Shown one piece after another: positions 1 to 12,993 of a stretch of DNA of 64,000 bases. The stretch covers positions 186,001-250,000 of the forward strand of contig JAKCPI010003138.1 of NCBI GenBank assembly GCA_023213315.1, read 5' to 3'. The translations under genes and the position numbers were made by a program. This DNA is from Euborellia annulipes. Its lineage: Eukaryota; Arthropoda; Insecta; Dermaptera; Anisolabididae. The notes below the pieces were generated by a model. The model worked only from the letters and a program-made list of their open reading frames with translations. It was not told the origin of the DNA and made no database searches. Each line of letters begins with the position of its first letter. The first letter of the stretch is position 1.

Positions 1-70
1 TGCTTTCTAAAAATTATTATTACAAATAATCTATTAGATTAAAAAATTTTAATTTTTTGAATAAACCTAC

Positions 71-3000
71 CTTTATTATCTGATATACTAAATTGAGAAT
101 TAATTTTGAAACATTTTAATGTTGAATTAAAATCAGTGCGACTATTTTTTGTTCCAGATAAATAAGTATCTTCAATTTTGATATCTAAATCCTAAAAAAT
201 AAACATTATTAAGAAAATGATTAATTAAAAAAAAAATTTACAAAAATACTTACTTTTGGAATTATTGGATATATTTTGTTAAAAATATTTTGAAAAGAAT
301 TATTAATGTTACTTTCTTTAAATTTAATAATTTTTACTTCTTTAGATTGGTTTCTTTCTTGAGCAAATCCATAAAAGCCTTCGTTTATCACAGCAATTGT
401 ATGATCCATTCCAATTATAAGTTTCTGAAAAATAAAATTTATGTATTAGAGTGAGGTGGATAGCTGAGTAGGTCTTGTGGTAAGGAATAAAGGATACCTT
501 CTGGAGGGGGAATTGAAATGAAGCTGGATCACAGGATTCAAGAGGGATGGATTAATTGGAGAATTGGGTCTGGGGTGGGAGAATTAAAGGGATGATATTT
601 AAAACGATGGTAAGATCCTTTATTCGTTGTGGGACATGGCCTCTAAAAAACAAAGCCGGATTTGGCGGAAATCAGAATGATATGGGCTTTGGAAAAAATA
701 AGAAGAGGTATAATAAGGAATGAGAAGATCCGAGAAATAACAAGCATAAAGCATGGTGTGACAAGCACAGTATACAACTTTTGATTACCGAAGGTAAGAT
801 CAAGTTGTGTACTGTGCTTGTCCCATTAGATTTTTTTGTGTCGAGTTATATTTAGCACCTTAGTTCCAAACTTGGTTTTAAATGGTGATTGTTTGAAATA
901 AATTAATGTGTAAAAAGTTGAAAAGGGACACCTTTTTGAATCGAAATTAAAATGCAAATCCCCTTAGGGATTTAATATTGGCTCTATGGAAGGAAGAGCC
1001 GAAAAATGAATTTGAAAAATCTGAAATACTGCATCAGTAAAGTATGCTTCAAACAATTTTCAGGGTAAAATGAGAATATACATTTTAAAGAGGATCTAAA
1101 AAATAATTGATTTATGAATTTTAATCAAAATCGTTAGAGCACCAATCGAGTGAAAACGTTTTCGATCAAAATGTTTTGTCCAATACCAAAACGTTTTGCT
1201 CGATGCCAACGCACACAGATCGAGCAAAAACGTTTTCGGACAAAACATGCTGTTGGATGATGTCGAATCATGTCCAATTGTGTTTTGTCTCTTCGGTGTG
1301 CGTTGACCCATAGAAAAGCATTGAAAAAAAAAAACAGTTTTAGGCAAAAATGTTTTGTTCGGAAACGTTTTTGCTCGATCGGTGTGCGTTCAGCCTAAGA
1401 GGAAAATTTCCTCAGAGCATTGAATTTTATAAATAAATAAATAAAAAAGATCAGAACAGAGCATTCTGTAGAATAAAATATGCGATCCATAAAAGAAGAC
1501 GTTCTAGAGAAAAGAAATGTTTATTTATTGTAATAAATACCTCTACTGAAAGAGGTCCTTGTGCTTTAAGAATTGCCTCTAAAGAAATTCCAAAAGAAAG
1601 TTCTGCGAGACATGTTTGTGTATTGGCATCTCCTATTGCATGTCTTAATAGTTTAGCTGAAGCGGCTGCGACTGTTATATTAACTAAAAGAGTTCTGGAA
1701 TTATGGACTATTGAACCATCTAAATGTACTTCGCCTGCTGTTGCATGAACAAGAAACTCAGGTCTTTCCGCTCCAAGAAGCATTGTATTAACGTTGTAGA
1801 CATGTATTGCCATAAACTAAAAAATAAAATGATACGATAAAATCTTTATTAAAGAATTTTCTAATAAGTGCAAATGATTACTTTAAAACTCTCTTATGAC
1901 TAAAACCAGTGAGGGTTCATTATTTAAAACCACATTAGTCCTGATGAAGGGAGGCGTTGAGTCCCCCGAAACGTCGACTGTATAGTGGTAATAAAATTTG
2001 GCCTGAAAATACCTCCAGCATTTTCATTTGTCCTTCATCTATCTACACCAGACTTTCCCAATCATCAACAGATAGAGTTGTTATATAAAAAATATATACA
2101 CAATTATATAAAATATATGCCTATATGGCCAAGTTTCAAATGTATATGAACATATGATATACATTTGAGACTTGGCCATTTAGACTGATGAATAGGGGCT
2201 GTGCAAAATAATCGATTAATCGATTATTACCGATTATTAAAAATAATAATCGACTATGAAAAATAATCGATTATTTTTTTTCAAAATCGATTATTTTTTC
2301 GATTGTCCTGACCCAATAATCGATTAATCGGAATAATCGATTATTTTTTTCCATAATCAAACACCCCTACTGATGAGTATAGGCAGGGATGTCAGATTTA
2401 AAATTTGGTCTTGCGGGACAAAAAAAAAAAAAACAATTGAAAAGGAAGCTAAAAAAATACAAAAGTAATTAATTAATTTTTTTTTATAACTAGTACTTAT
2501 AATAAGTTTTTGTTTTTACTTATAATTATATATTTTATTCGAAAATGTTCAATATTTCTCACTTGATTTCACTTCTTTTAAAATAAGGACACCTTCATTT
2601 TTTAAAAAAGTTTGAAATTTAACTCATATCAAAATCTGCTTAATCATCAACTCATTTTCTAAATTTGTTAGCATCAACCGTTTCTGTCTTTACGCCAAGC
2701 ACTGGCTAAAAATCATTTCACACGTTGCATTTTTTATCTGCGGGACATTTACGTGCTTATGGGGACGCGGAACATTTCATTTTTGCACGGGACTGTCCCG
2801 AGAAATCAGGGTCATCTGGCATCCCTGAGTATAGGTCACCTTAAGTACATATTTTATATAATTTTGTATGTTTTTATATAATAACTATATCTGCATCTTG
2901 ATGGATTACATTGAGATTGCCAATATTCTCACAAGAACTGAAGATGGCCTTATCTAATTTAAGCCGAAACGTTTTCTTATATTTGGATTTTCATTTGAAT

Positions 3001-3785
3001 GGTGCTATCCTGTTTGGCTGACATCCTCTCTTCCTACGTATTTATCTAATCATTGGATAGCCACTCATCCACTAAAGCCACCTTCGGCATATATATATAT
3101 ATATATCAATATTATACTCAGTTTGACAAACTCTAGGTCGACTAATATGACTTCAAGAGTTACTCCAAAGTGAGATAAAATTTTTATATTAAACCCATTT
3201 GCACTTTTAGGATTTCAATTTATAAGAGAGTAATTTTAATACCTGGGCAAAAGTTATAATCATAGGAGGAATTATACGATTATGAAAATCAGGAATATCA
3301 TTTTCGGATGGTTGATAATTTTTGTATTTTTTAGTTTCTCGAGCACCAACATCCTTATTAATTCGCACATCATGAACTACAAGCGCTAATAATTTAGTTA
3401 CTTCACTGCTGAAAAAACTACTTCGGAAGCCAATTTCATCAATATGCTGTAAATAATTAAAATCACATGTATATATACAATATATATTTATTTATTTATT
3501 GCGATTTGAAAGATTGTGGAATATATTGTCTTACCACTTTAAATCCCCCTCTCGATATATAAATATCTCTTAATTTAAGATAGGGAAAAACAATTCTCCC
3601 AATAGTTACATTAAGATGAAATTTTCTTTTGAAATACCATGAAAGGAGTAAAGGTATTAACCTAAAGAAAAAAAAATATATGAATTAATTAAAATAATAC
3701 TTAAAAAATTATTTTAATAAACTTACCATGATAAAATAAAATAAATAATGATACATATTAAAATAAAAGAGCCGAGTGAGTTCAT
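71..3785 (-). CDS. BLTP2: BLTP2 (KIAA0100/hobbit) bridge-like lipid transfer protein, N-terminal part
   Basis: Six coding exons run right to left: 3727-3785 (ATG at 3783-3785), 3535-3661, 3243-3446, 1541-1816, 254-424 and 71-191. All have GT-AG borders and consistent phase, and give about 319 residues before the gene leaves the window. The protein starts with a hydrophobic anchor (about residues 4-28), followed by the basic KRKFHLNVTIGRIVFPYLKL stretch. It then matches the start of KIAA0100 in order: a segment ending VVHDVRINKD, then MAIHVYNVNTMLLG, a CLAELSFGISLEA block, and KIEDTYLSGTKNSRTDF. Family members are very long rod-shaped proteins that carry lipids at ER-plasma membrane contact sites, with the N-terminal helix anchored in the ER. 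The identification comes from remembered family sequence. The largest intron here (1817-3242) is full of repeats. No breaks were seen. Confidence 0.8.
440..1400. repeat. Repeat-filled BLTP2 intron: element terminus, hairpin, inverted-repeat element
   Basis: This intron (425-1540) holds three repeats. About 450-490 matches sequence near 35.8 kb and, inverted, 5.63-5.67 kb (a GTGAGGTGGATAGCTGAGTA-type end). About 750-830 is the degenerate hairpin head of the ~670-bp dispersed family. About 1133-1398 is a separate element with related inverted motifs (GATCGAGCAAAAACGTTTTC) and a right end reading GGTGTGCGTTCAGCC; a fragment of the same end lies at 4797-4850. No coding capacity was seen. Confidence 0.5.
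1929..1989 (+). ncRNA. Hammerhead-ribozyme-like motif (type I layout)
   Basis: CTGATGA (1941-1947) and GAAAC (1968-1972) flank a short stem II (GGGA/TCCC). The predicted cleavage triplet GTC (1973-1975) follows. Stem I can form from AGTC/GACT plus ACCAC/GTGGT with an internal loop between them. Stem III is reduced to the self-complementary ACGT, so it could only pair between two copies. One nucleotide separates CTGATGA from stem II, which departs from the textbook core. Activity is not shown. Confidence 0.45.
2125..2180. repeat. Short palindrome
   Basis: ATGGCCAAGTTTCAAATGTA is followed by its near-perfect reverse complement ending TTGAGACTTGGCCAT, forming a hairpin of roughly 55 bases in the BLTP2 intron, immediately left of two hAT-like elements. 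Confidence 0.6.
2193..2369. mobile_element. hAT-type MITE rich in AATCGATTA motifs
   Basis: The ends are TAGGGGCTGTGC and ACACCCCTA in inverted orientation. Flanking 8-mers ctgatgaa (2185-2192) and ctgatgag (2370-2377) look like a target duplication. The body is a run of overlapping TAATCGATTA palindromes. There is no ORF. Terminal sequence and duplication length fit the hAT superfamily. Confidence 0.65.
2384..2827. mobile_element. hAT-type non-autonomous element, 444 bp
   Basis: Terminal inverted repeats CAGGGATGTCAGAT and ATCTGGCATCCCTG are flanked by a perfect 8-bp direct duplication AGTATAGG (2376-2383 and 2828-2835). This is the hAT signature. No transposase ORF is present, so it would need help from an element elsewhere. 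Confidence 0.75.
2915..3085 (+). repeat. Repeat with hammerhead-like core
   Basis: CTGAAGA (2938-2944) and GAAAC (2966-2970) enclose a weak stem II (GGC..AAGCC). AAGAA (2933-2937) can pair with TTCTT (2974-2978) as stem I, and CCAATAT with ATATTTGG as an outer helix. The downstream GCTGACATCCTCTCTTCCT is also found in the 27.0-27.25 kb element. A (TA)n run closes it at about 3090. Confidence 0.45.
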
Positions 3786-4102
3786 TTTTATATTTTTTCA
3801 TTTCATCTAATAAAAATAATTAATTTCAATCAAAATAATTCATGACGTTTATTAAAATTAAAATATGAAAATATTTTTAATTTTCTTTTTTAAGAACGTA
3901 TATAATCATAATTAAAATTTCAATGTCAATTGAATCTTAAAAAGATGAAATAGAATGAGTTGAACCTCGCTGAATTAAACGTCAAATCGAACAAATGTCA
4001 TTTCCATGACGTCATCTCTAATCTTGGCAATTGCGGGCTAATTTAAACAAGGCTGAACAATCTCTTGAAATCTTGAAATTTTTGCACCATGCAAAATGTT
4101 AC

Positions 4103-4308
4103 CTTTGTGATTTGTTGCCCCATTGAAGTTCTGTAAAAAAAAAAAGAAAAAAATAAATTAGAAATTGATCGATAACCTTTTATGCTAATGGATTTATACA
4201 TTTGAATGTATGTGTGTGAACATGTGCTATGAAATATTTACCTTCCGAGGGCTTCAGCTCAAATCCTAATTCCACTGGAGAGACCAGAGAGACACACTGG
4301 ACACACAT
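4103..4308 (-). promoter_or_regulatory. Candidate leader (5'UTR) exons of BLTP2 with an upstream ORF
   Basis: Two exon-like blocks lie upstream of BLTP2 on its strand. 4242-4308 is bounded by TTTTGCAG and GTAAAT; 4103-4130 is bounded by TTTACAG and GTAACA. An acceptor at 3807-3808 (TTATTAG) would join them to the exon holding the BLTP2 start at 3785. Spliced together they make an upstream ORF of 32 codons starting at 4308 and ending at a TGA in the BLTP2 start exon. The blocks are more GC-rich than their surroundings and are not seen elsewhere in the window. The acceptor at 4309-4310 implies a further exon or start site to the right, which I could not place. Confidence 0.35.
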
Positions 4309-4349
4309 CTGCAAAAGAGAATGAATTAGATGAAAAGAAATTTGGTGGC

Positions 4350-4545
4350 TGCGATGTAAATAAGGGCAGGTTCAGTCAAATCCGGGATCGATAAGCATAT
4401 AAAGGCTTTTCATTTGGCTGAACTTGCCCTTATTTACATCGAGAATGTATTAGTCCTGTGGAAGGGAGGTGTTAAGACTCCCGAAACGTCGACTCAATAG
4501 TGGTACTCAATTTTTGCCTGAAGTTACCTCCAAAAACAAGTGTTA
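4350..4545. repeat. Foldback followed by a degenerate hammerhead-like repeat
   Basis: GATGTAAATAAGGGCAGGTT and its inverted copy make a hairpin over 4350-4442. It is followed by a copy of the 1.93-2.04 kb repeat (CCCGAAACGTCGAC near 4480) in which CTGATGA has decayed to CTGTGGA. These lie between the BLTP2 leader exons and the SPAG1 end. Confidence 0.55.
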
Positions 4546-6666
4546 TTATTGTTTAAATTATAATATTGTTGATTGGTGCAGATAAATATTCTTTGTATTA
4601 TACCAAATCTTTATCAAAATTTATACTGTATCAAGTTTTGGGTAAAATTAAAATGAAATTTGCTATCCCATTATTTGATTATGTTGTTTATATGGATTTA
4701 TTTTATCTATATACAGTAGAAGCTTGCTTAACGAGCACTTCTCATAACTAGTAATTCGCATAACGAGCAAAACATATTGTAAAAGAATGACTCGCTTAGG
4801 CTGGACGCACACCAATTGAGCAAAATCGTTTTCGGACAAAACGTTTTTGACTAATCGTTCTTAAAACTGTTTTTTTCAATGCTTTTTAAAATGAATACAA
4901 ATGATTTGAGCATTATTTTTTTTATCCAGAGTATTCGATCAAAACCAATTATAACAACAAGAAATAAAGCAAAAATTTAAATATACTTTATATCGAAAAA
5001 AGTCTATTCTATAATATATGCTTAGCAAAGGATCCTGAGAACCGATCCGGCAAACAAATTCAGACCTGAGTGAATAGCCATTGAACCAAAGCACAAGCCC
5101 AAGAATTGTTGACTAAATACCATAAATATATTAAGTAAAAGTTTACTTTACTATATATTTAAATAAATTAATACAATTAGTATTTGGTTATATTCCTTGC
5201 TCAATAATTAAGCTTACATATATATAATATTTTTGTGAAGGAACTATTTTTATAGTTAACTAATATTTAAATAATGAAATTAATAAAACGAATGGACTAA
5301 AATTTACCTGAAATATCCTTAAAGTTTCAGAGAATTAAGATTTTTTTCAGGAGTGAATTGTATACACGTCTGTCACAAGCGACGCCATGTTCCAAAGAAT
5401 AACAATTTAAAAATAGATGTTGCTTCCTTTACGCGAGCTCCCGCTCAAATGAAGTCTCTTTGACTTTAGCTATTAGATATATTAACATATAGATTCGATT
5501 ACCAGCTAAACCCGTAGGCTTTTCTATTATGTTGGGCACTCTTTGGCCTAGGGCATTTTAGAGCCTGTACTCTTTGAAAATTATTTCCTTTCATATAGCG
5601 AAGAATATAAAGGTTTGCAGCTCTTTCTTTCTTCCTTACTACGAGATCTACTCAGCTATCCACCTCACTTTTAATATAAAGGTTGATAAAATTAGTAAAG
5701 GAAGTATGGAAGAGTCTCAGTGACTTTAATTTAATTTTTTCTCTTTTTTATATCTCTTTCACGGCTAATGAGGGGTTTAACAAATTTATCATATTTTAAT
5801 ATTTATTGAAGAATAGAAATGGCTGTGGTGATGATTGACTAAGGAGCTCAATGAGGGAAGGCAGCCAGCATAAATAAAAACTTTTATATTTCATCCACGT
5901 TTCGGGGGTACGTCGCTCCCATCTTCATTGAGATGTAGAACATTTTAATGTATACACAACAGATGTTCGTCCTGAAGATGAGAGCGACGCGCTCACGAAA
6001 CGTTTTTATTTATGCTGGCTGCCTTTCCTCATTGAGCTCCTTAGTCAATTTAATATTTTTTAAGAATGAGTAGGATGGAGACAGAAAGAAATCAAAAAAA
6101 TTAATAATTTTTATCAATTTAGTTGTACGATGGTTACCGGGGTATTTTTCTTTTAAATTCAAATGAAATAAAGGAAAAGGAAAGGAGAATTTTCAGAGAA
6201 AGTTATAATAATAGAATTAGAAATAAAATATTTTTAAAAAAATTTAATAAATTTATAAAAATCAATTATAATAATAAATTCTCACTAAAAAGTATATATA
6301 AAAACAGCCCATGCTAATTTTAACCAATTATTTAAATAAATATAATAGATTAAAAAGTATAAATAAGTATACTTATGGATATGAGGTATATAGTAAGAAT
6401 ATCATTGGATAATAAAATTTTCTTTTTGAATTAAAAAAAAAGATTTAAAAAAAAATTGTTTTAATTTATAAGATTTATTTTTTTAAAAAGAGTTTGCGTG
6501 ATGTTTAAAGAAAAAATGAAGTAGATATCATTAAAGCCCCAATAAAAACGTAAGCAAGATATTACAACACACATTTTAAAATTTACACAAAAAATTAATC
6601 AAATGAAAAAAAAAGCAAAAAAAATTAAAAAAAAAATCCCTAATAAGTAATTAAAAATTTTTTTCT
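4546..6666. other. Intergenic region between SPAG1 and BLTP2; repeats only
   Basis: No gene was recognised. Visible items are a fragment of the 1.1-1.4 kb element at 4797-4870 and an inverted element end at about 5625-5670. An inverted pair at 5866-6040 has GGCAGCCAGCATAAATAAA-type outer arms. Its right arm carries a well-formed core with CTGAAGA at 5972-5978 and GAAAC at 5997-6001 around a GAGCG/CGCTC stem. The left arm (5899-5928) is a decayed copy. The rest is low-complexity AT sequence. Confidence 0.5.
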
Positions 6667-9600
6667 TCATATCGTAAATGCGCTTGTTATTTCATTGGGA
6701 ATATCGATATTTTCTTTAGTCAGTTTTGAAAAAATCTTGTTTATTGCTGAAAAAAAGAAAATATTTATTTTATTTTTCAAAATAGAAAAAGCATTAATTT
6801 ATTAATAAATATATCTTAATCTTACCTTGATTTTTTTCCATAAGCATAAAATTAATATCAAAACGGGACAATTTTATTAGATTTTGTAAATATGATAAAA
6901 CTATTTTCGATTGTGTAGCAATATTATCCTTTAAAAAGTGTTTATCTAAACACTCTAGAATATTTAATAACATGTCAGCATCCAAATTATTTCCAATTAC
7001 TGAAATGAATTATTAATTAATGAAAAAAAAATTATTATATGCATAGGCGTAACTAGGAAATTTGGCTGGGGAGGGGGCCTTGGGACCAACCATCCTCCAG
7101 GAGGGCCACAACCTTCTGGGGGATGGGAGCAGGCCCTCCCAGGGACCCCCTAGATACGCCCATGATTGTATGGAAAATTTAAACTTACATGAGCTCAAAT
7201 CTTCAGGTTTTATTGATTTTAATACATGATAATATTCTTCATAAGTGTGATCATTTTTAATAGACTGCCATATTTTTAAAAAATCATAGGAGTGTGTTAT
7301 TTTTATTGGTTTTAGGTTTTTCTAAAAAAAAAATATTAATTATTATCAAATAAAGAATTATATATATCATGTGTTGGTCCATGAAGTAATTATGAAAAAC
7401 ATATAACCAAGTATTTATTAATTTAAAAATTGGTTATATGTTTTTCTTAATTATTATCTACCATCAGCTGTGAAGGAAATGGAGCAGAGTTCTCCAGGCA
7501 TATAAACAAAAATAAGTATTGATATATAAAAAACTCAAAATATAATTATCACGAATGTGTTTATTAAAACTTTTGTGGTTTATTATTGTTATTGTTATTA
7601 GAATCATTGTTATTATGGGGGTTTTTAATTATAGACCACATTATGTATTAATTATTTATTAAAAAGATAAATATTATACAACGTTTCTGCAGTCGTTTCC
7701 AAGTACTGGTCACTTACTCCGACTCAAGTGAACTAACGGGGGCCTTCACGATCGCTCCAAATGGATGTCATCCATCCACTACACGATATTCATTTGTTTT
7801 CCCCACTCACGGTCAGTTTTTGGAGTGACATCGCTCCATTTTTGTTTATTTTGGACGGATGGAGCGATCGTGAATGGCCGCCCTTAGAGATCTTGAGTCG
7901 GAGCAAGTGTACAGTACTTCAAAACAACTGTAGAATAGGTATTCGAAACGTTGTAGAGTATTTATATTTTTAATAAATAATTAATAAGAAATGTGGTCTA
8001 TAATTAAAAACTCCCATAATAACCAAAAATAATTTAGTAAAAATTAATTTTAGAATTTTAAAAAAAGAAAGAATATTTTCTTTAATTTGATAATTAGTAA
8101 AAAAAATTCGAAAAATAAATACCAAATAATTTGATATAAATTATTAAATAAAATATACCTGTAACGAAGGGGGAGGCGGAGGTGGTGGTGGCGATGGCGA
8201 TGGTTCCGATTGACAAATCGTATTTTTTTCATGGACTTCTATTTTTTCTGGAGAACTTTCATTTCCATTACAAATTTTTTCAGAATTTTCTTTTTGCTCA
8301 TTTGAATCAAGTGATAAATCCGTGCTAATATATTTATTTATATTACGATCGCTAATCCAATCTGGCTGAGAATTACAATTGCACATGGTAGTGGCAAGAC
8401 CCCAATTATTAACTCGAATTTTACATTCTGGTTCGGGTATGACGAACCCTTGTGGTTGCGGTTCACTGCTATCTTCTTCTTTGATTTTCATTCTAAAACA
8501 GAAAAAACAATCAAACATAATGACCCGTTGCTTTTTTACAAAAAAAGGAAAAAATATATTTTTGAATTTTTGGAAATCTTGAGATTAATTGGAAATTTAT
8601 TTTAAAATATAAGGAATTATATTTTTTTATTTTAATTTTTTTTTACTTTCTCTTACCTCTATATATGTTAATATATATATAGAGAGAAAGAATTGGGTTC
8701 ATGACAAAAATTCGATGTCGAGATTTTGATGGATATACACGTTTTGAGGTCCCCTGAATCCAAAAAAATCTCGTGTGACTGTCGCACAGCACACAACTTT
8801 CTCTTACCTTCGGTAATCGAAAGTTGTGTTCTGTGCTTGTCATACCAGATTTTTCGTGTCGATATATATTTAGTTTCCGCCAATAGGTCGTTTTGATAAC
8901 TTACCTACCCCAACATTAAAATAGCCTCCCTATGGGGAAATACATGGTGTTTGTCCTTCAGCTATTTTAATGCTGAAGGACACACACCATGTATTTCCCC
9001 TACAAGTGTAAAGTGTGCTTCAAAAAATTTTGAGGGCAAAACGAGAATATACATTTGAAAGAGCATCTAAAAAATAATTGATTATTGAATTTTAATCAAA
9101 ATCGTCAGAGCGAATTTTGAGAAAATAGAAAAAAAACTGAAAAAGTACATCAGTAAAGTAGTACTTTTGGCCGATTTTGATTAAAAGCTTATTTTCACGC
9201 TTCCGGGGGTGTTTAACTTATATATAAAATTTCAGCCCCATAGCTCAATTCCTTCATGCTTAAAAGTGAACACAGACACAGAGGCAGACAGACCATTTCG
9301 CGAAAACCACCTTTGGTTTTGATTCAGGGTATCTCAAAACGTGTATATCCATCAAAATCTCGACATCGAATTTTTGACATGAATCCAATACTTTCTCTCT
9401 CTATATATATTAACATATATATAGAGGTAAGAGAAAGTAAAAGTGGTTATCCCAACATGGTCTGTCTGTCTGTGTGTCTGTGTTCAAATTTAAGCATGAA
9501 GGAATTGAGCTACGAAGTTGAAAATTTATATTTAAATTAGGCACCCCCCTGAGAACTTTATAGGAAAGATAGGAGAAATGGTTGCCATGGTAACAAAATA

Positions 9601-12600
9601 TAAGTATTTTTCTGGTTTATAAATGTTACTAGACGCAAAGCCCCGCCTTCGGCGGGGCTTTCCGTCTAGCAGGGGCTGCGCCCCCTGGACCCCCTTGCTC
9701 GCCTACTTATATACATACCGGTACATACATTTTCCCTTTTCATTTTTATATGTAGAGATTATTTTAGCGGTTAATTATTCATGAACTTAAGATTTTTTGT
9801 GAATCATATCCTTTCCGGGACTCTCCCGGTACACAGACAAAAAATTTACGCCGATATTTTAGAATTCAAAATGTAAATAAATAAAAAAAATCGTAAACAT
9901 GGGTAAATATTTATATTTTGTTACCATGGCGCTATCCCTGAGGCCTGATTGGTTGTTTCACACATCGGACACCCTCTTAGCCTTTTATATATAAGTATGA
10001 TATCTTGAATTCAAATGTACCATACTGTCGAAAACTAAATATATCTCAACACAAAAAATCTTGTGCGACCAGTACCGTATTTACCTTACTAATTTTCCTT
10101 GACACCGTGATTCCATTTGTTTTGCAAGATTTCTCATATGTTTATTATCTGGTTCAAGTTCAACAATTTTTAGAAAATCATTGTAAGCCTTAAAAAAAAA
10201 AGAAATCATATATAGATAAAGTAAAAAAATTAAATAAACTTAATAATACCAACCCTTTGAAAATAATTCAAATTTTGATATGCCATAGCTCTTCGGTATA
10301 AAGCTTTAATATTGTTTGGATCTTGTTCAAGAACTTTATTAGAATCATTTAAAGCCTCTGTAAATTGATTTAGTTTTATATCTAAAATAATAATAAATAT
10401 TTTCAAAAAGTAAATTAAAAGATTCGATGCTTTTTATATTTATTATACGTATATAATATCTTACAAGCAATTGCTCTATTATTATAAACTAAGGTGGAAG
10501 GAGAGAGCATTAAACTTTTAGTATAATGTTTAATTGCTTCCTTATATTCTGCATGAGAATAATATTCATTTCCTTTTTGTCTTTCTTTATAAGCTAAATG
10601 TAATTTCTCTTCATCTGTATAATCAGCTATAAATTTAAAAAAATTAGGTTAATTGAAATTGAAAAAATTACAATAATAGAGCTTCGAACCGCTCAAGTTA
10701 GAATCAAGAAATAAAATTTCTTATTTCTATAATCTAATACCCATTTGAACCAAAACATCTTAGATCTTAAGCTCGCCTTGAGCCTTACAAAACCTAAAAA
10801 GCGAAATGTGGCATTTAACCTATCCAACTAGTTATATATTTTTTTGAAATAAATATTTCTTATTGATATTATTAATGGAGACACAAATAGAGGATCCTAA
10901 GACCCGATTTCAAATTCAATTGTAAGATACAAGACGAGCTTAAGATCTAAGATGTGTTGGTGCAAACGGGCATAAAAGTATAAGCATTTCTCACCTACTC
11001 ATTTGCTGCTGTTTTCGAGGAGGTTATAAAATTACTTGGAGTGATTCGATAGTATCATCTGATGACACCCGTTTTCCTCACCAAGCAATTTTATATAGGG
11101 GAGAGGGCGGGACATTGGGACACGAGGCACATTCGAATTTTAGCTCTACTAAATATAAAGTTTGAGTTGTTCTCTTTGACCGTTAGGGTGCATTAAGTAC
11201 CCATTTTATTAAGAAAACATTTTCTATAATAAAATGGGCACATTTAGTAGAGCTAAAATTCGAATGTCCCAATGTGCCTCGTGTCCCAATGTCCCGCCCT
11301 CTCCCCTACCGTTCGTAGTAAATGTTTACATGTGTTGGTTGAAATGTTTTATTTAATTAAACTAAAATGAAGGTTTTATTTCTCCCAAACCCTATTTATT
11401 ACTCTGGTCTTTTCCAAGATGACTGAATATGAATAATGGTGGAGCTGCGCGATGCGCATAACATCTTGCAACATTCCATTAGATTCATAAATTTGTAGCT
11501 TGCCTTTAAATCATAATAGAATTCCGACCGATATTTCCCTTAAACCATTAGGGAACATTGACGCAGTGTGTAGGTCAGGTATTAATTAAAAACGAGGTTT
11601 AAGCCTTTTCAGTACACAAAAAAATTGCAATTTTTTCAAAAAATCATATTTATTTTAAAGTTTAACAAACCAATGCTGCTTTCAGCTTATCTTCCTCAGA
11701 GTCGGGTTTGTACAGTGAGCGCCACAATTAAGTCCCCACTTAGGAGCTAGAGCCTTAAGTATAAATCATCTGTACCAGATTTTTTTTACCTTTTCGGTCA
11801 TTAAAATTATTTCACTATATACCATATACTTAAGGTTATACCTCCCTGGTGGGGACTTAATTGTGGAGCTCACTGTACCTTTTTATAGGTGAATTTCATA
11901 AAATCCGTCTCCAGGAACAAACGTTCCTTTGTATAGAACGCCCAACACTTATTTCAATATTTTAACTCATGTATGTTAATAAATAAGTGATGGGCGTTCT
12001 ATTCAAAGGAACCTTTGGTTCCTGGAGAGGGATTTTATGAAAATCCCTTATAAAAAAGTGCAAACCCGACACTGAGAGAGATAAGCTGAAAACTGTCGAA
12101 TCCACCATTGGTTAGTTAAACCTTTTAAAATAAATATGATTTTTTGAAAAAATTGTATTTTTTTGTGTACTGGAAAGGCTTAAACCTCGTTTTTAATTAA
12201 TACCTGACCTACACACTACATCAATGTTCTCCTAATGGTTTAAGGGAAATATCGGTTGGAATTCTATTATTATTTAAAGGCAAGCTACAAATTTATGAAT
12301 CTTATGGAATGTTGCAAGATGTTATGCGCATCGCGCAGCTCCACCATTATTCATATTCGTTATTTATTAATTTTGTTTATCCTTGACATAAAAATTTCCT
12401 TCTTAAGCCGATTATAATAGTATTAAGTTTATGAAATAATAAAATCAAATTTTTTGGCAAAAAAAAAAAAAAAATAATAAAACAAAAACGGTTCGAAGCT
12501 CGGCAGGTTAAAAAGGCAAAACTATTAAAAATACAAAAATTAATTTAAGTTAATGGGAATTTTTAAAATTAAAAAAAGAGAATAAAATTTTGGTCCAAAG

Positions 12601-12754
12601 TAATAATTTAATTAATATAGGCCTATAATTACACATTGATATTAATTCCAGCAACCTTGAGTTTCAAATATTCACTTTTGTGTCAGTGATCGGATGAAGC
12701 ATAGTAATTTGTTATATATGTATATATATATATATATATAGCCGGAGTTTATCG

Positions 12755-12801
<47 letters not shown>

Positions 12802-12956
12802 TATATATCTTACTTTAGACCAAAAATCTCTTTTAATAATGATATTGAAATCAATTAATTGAGTAAACAAAGTAAAATATTAATATTTCACAAACACTTG
12901 AAGGGAAAAATGGGGACTCAGAAGCTTATAAAATTTTTAATATTCCTTTTTTTAAA

Positions 12957-12993
<37 letters not shown>

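Noticed and set aside
1096..1347. 83-codon minus-strand ORF
   Set aside because: It lies across an inverted-repeat element with repeated CGATCGAGCAAAAACG motifs; the translation is a by-product.
10085..10090. Alternative SPAG1 exon 7 donor at 10089 (TTA|GTAAGG)
   Set aside because: It would put exon 8 out of frame with an early stop; the inner donor at 10084 keeps the frame.
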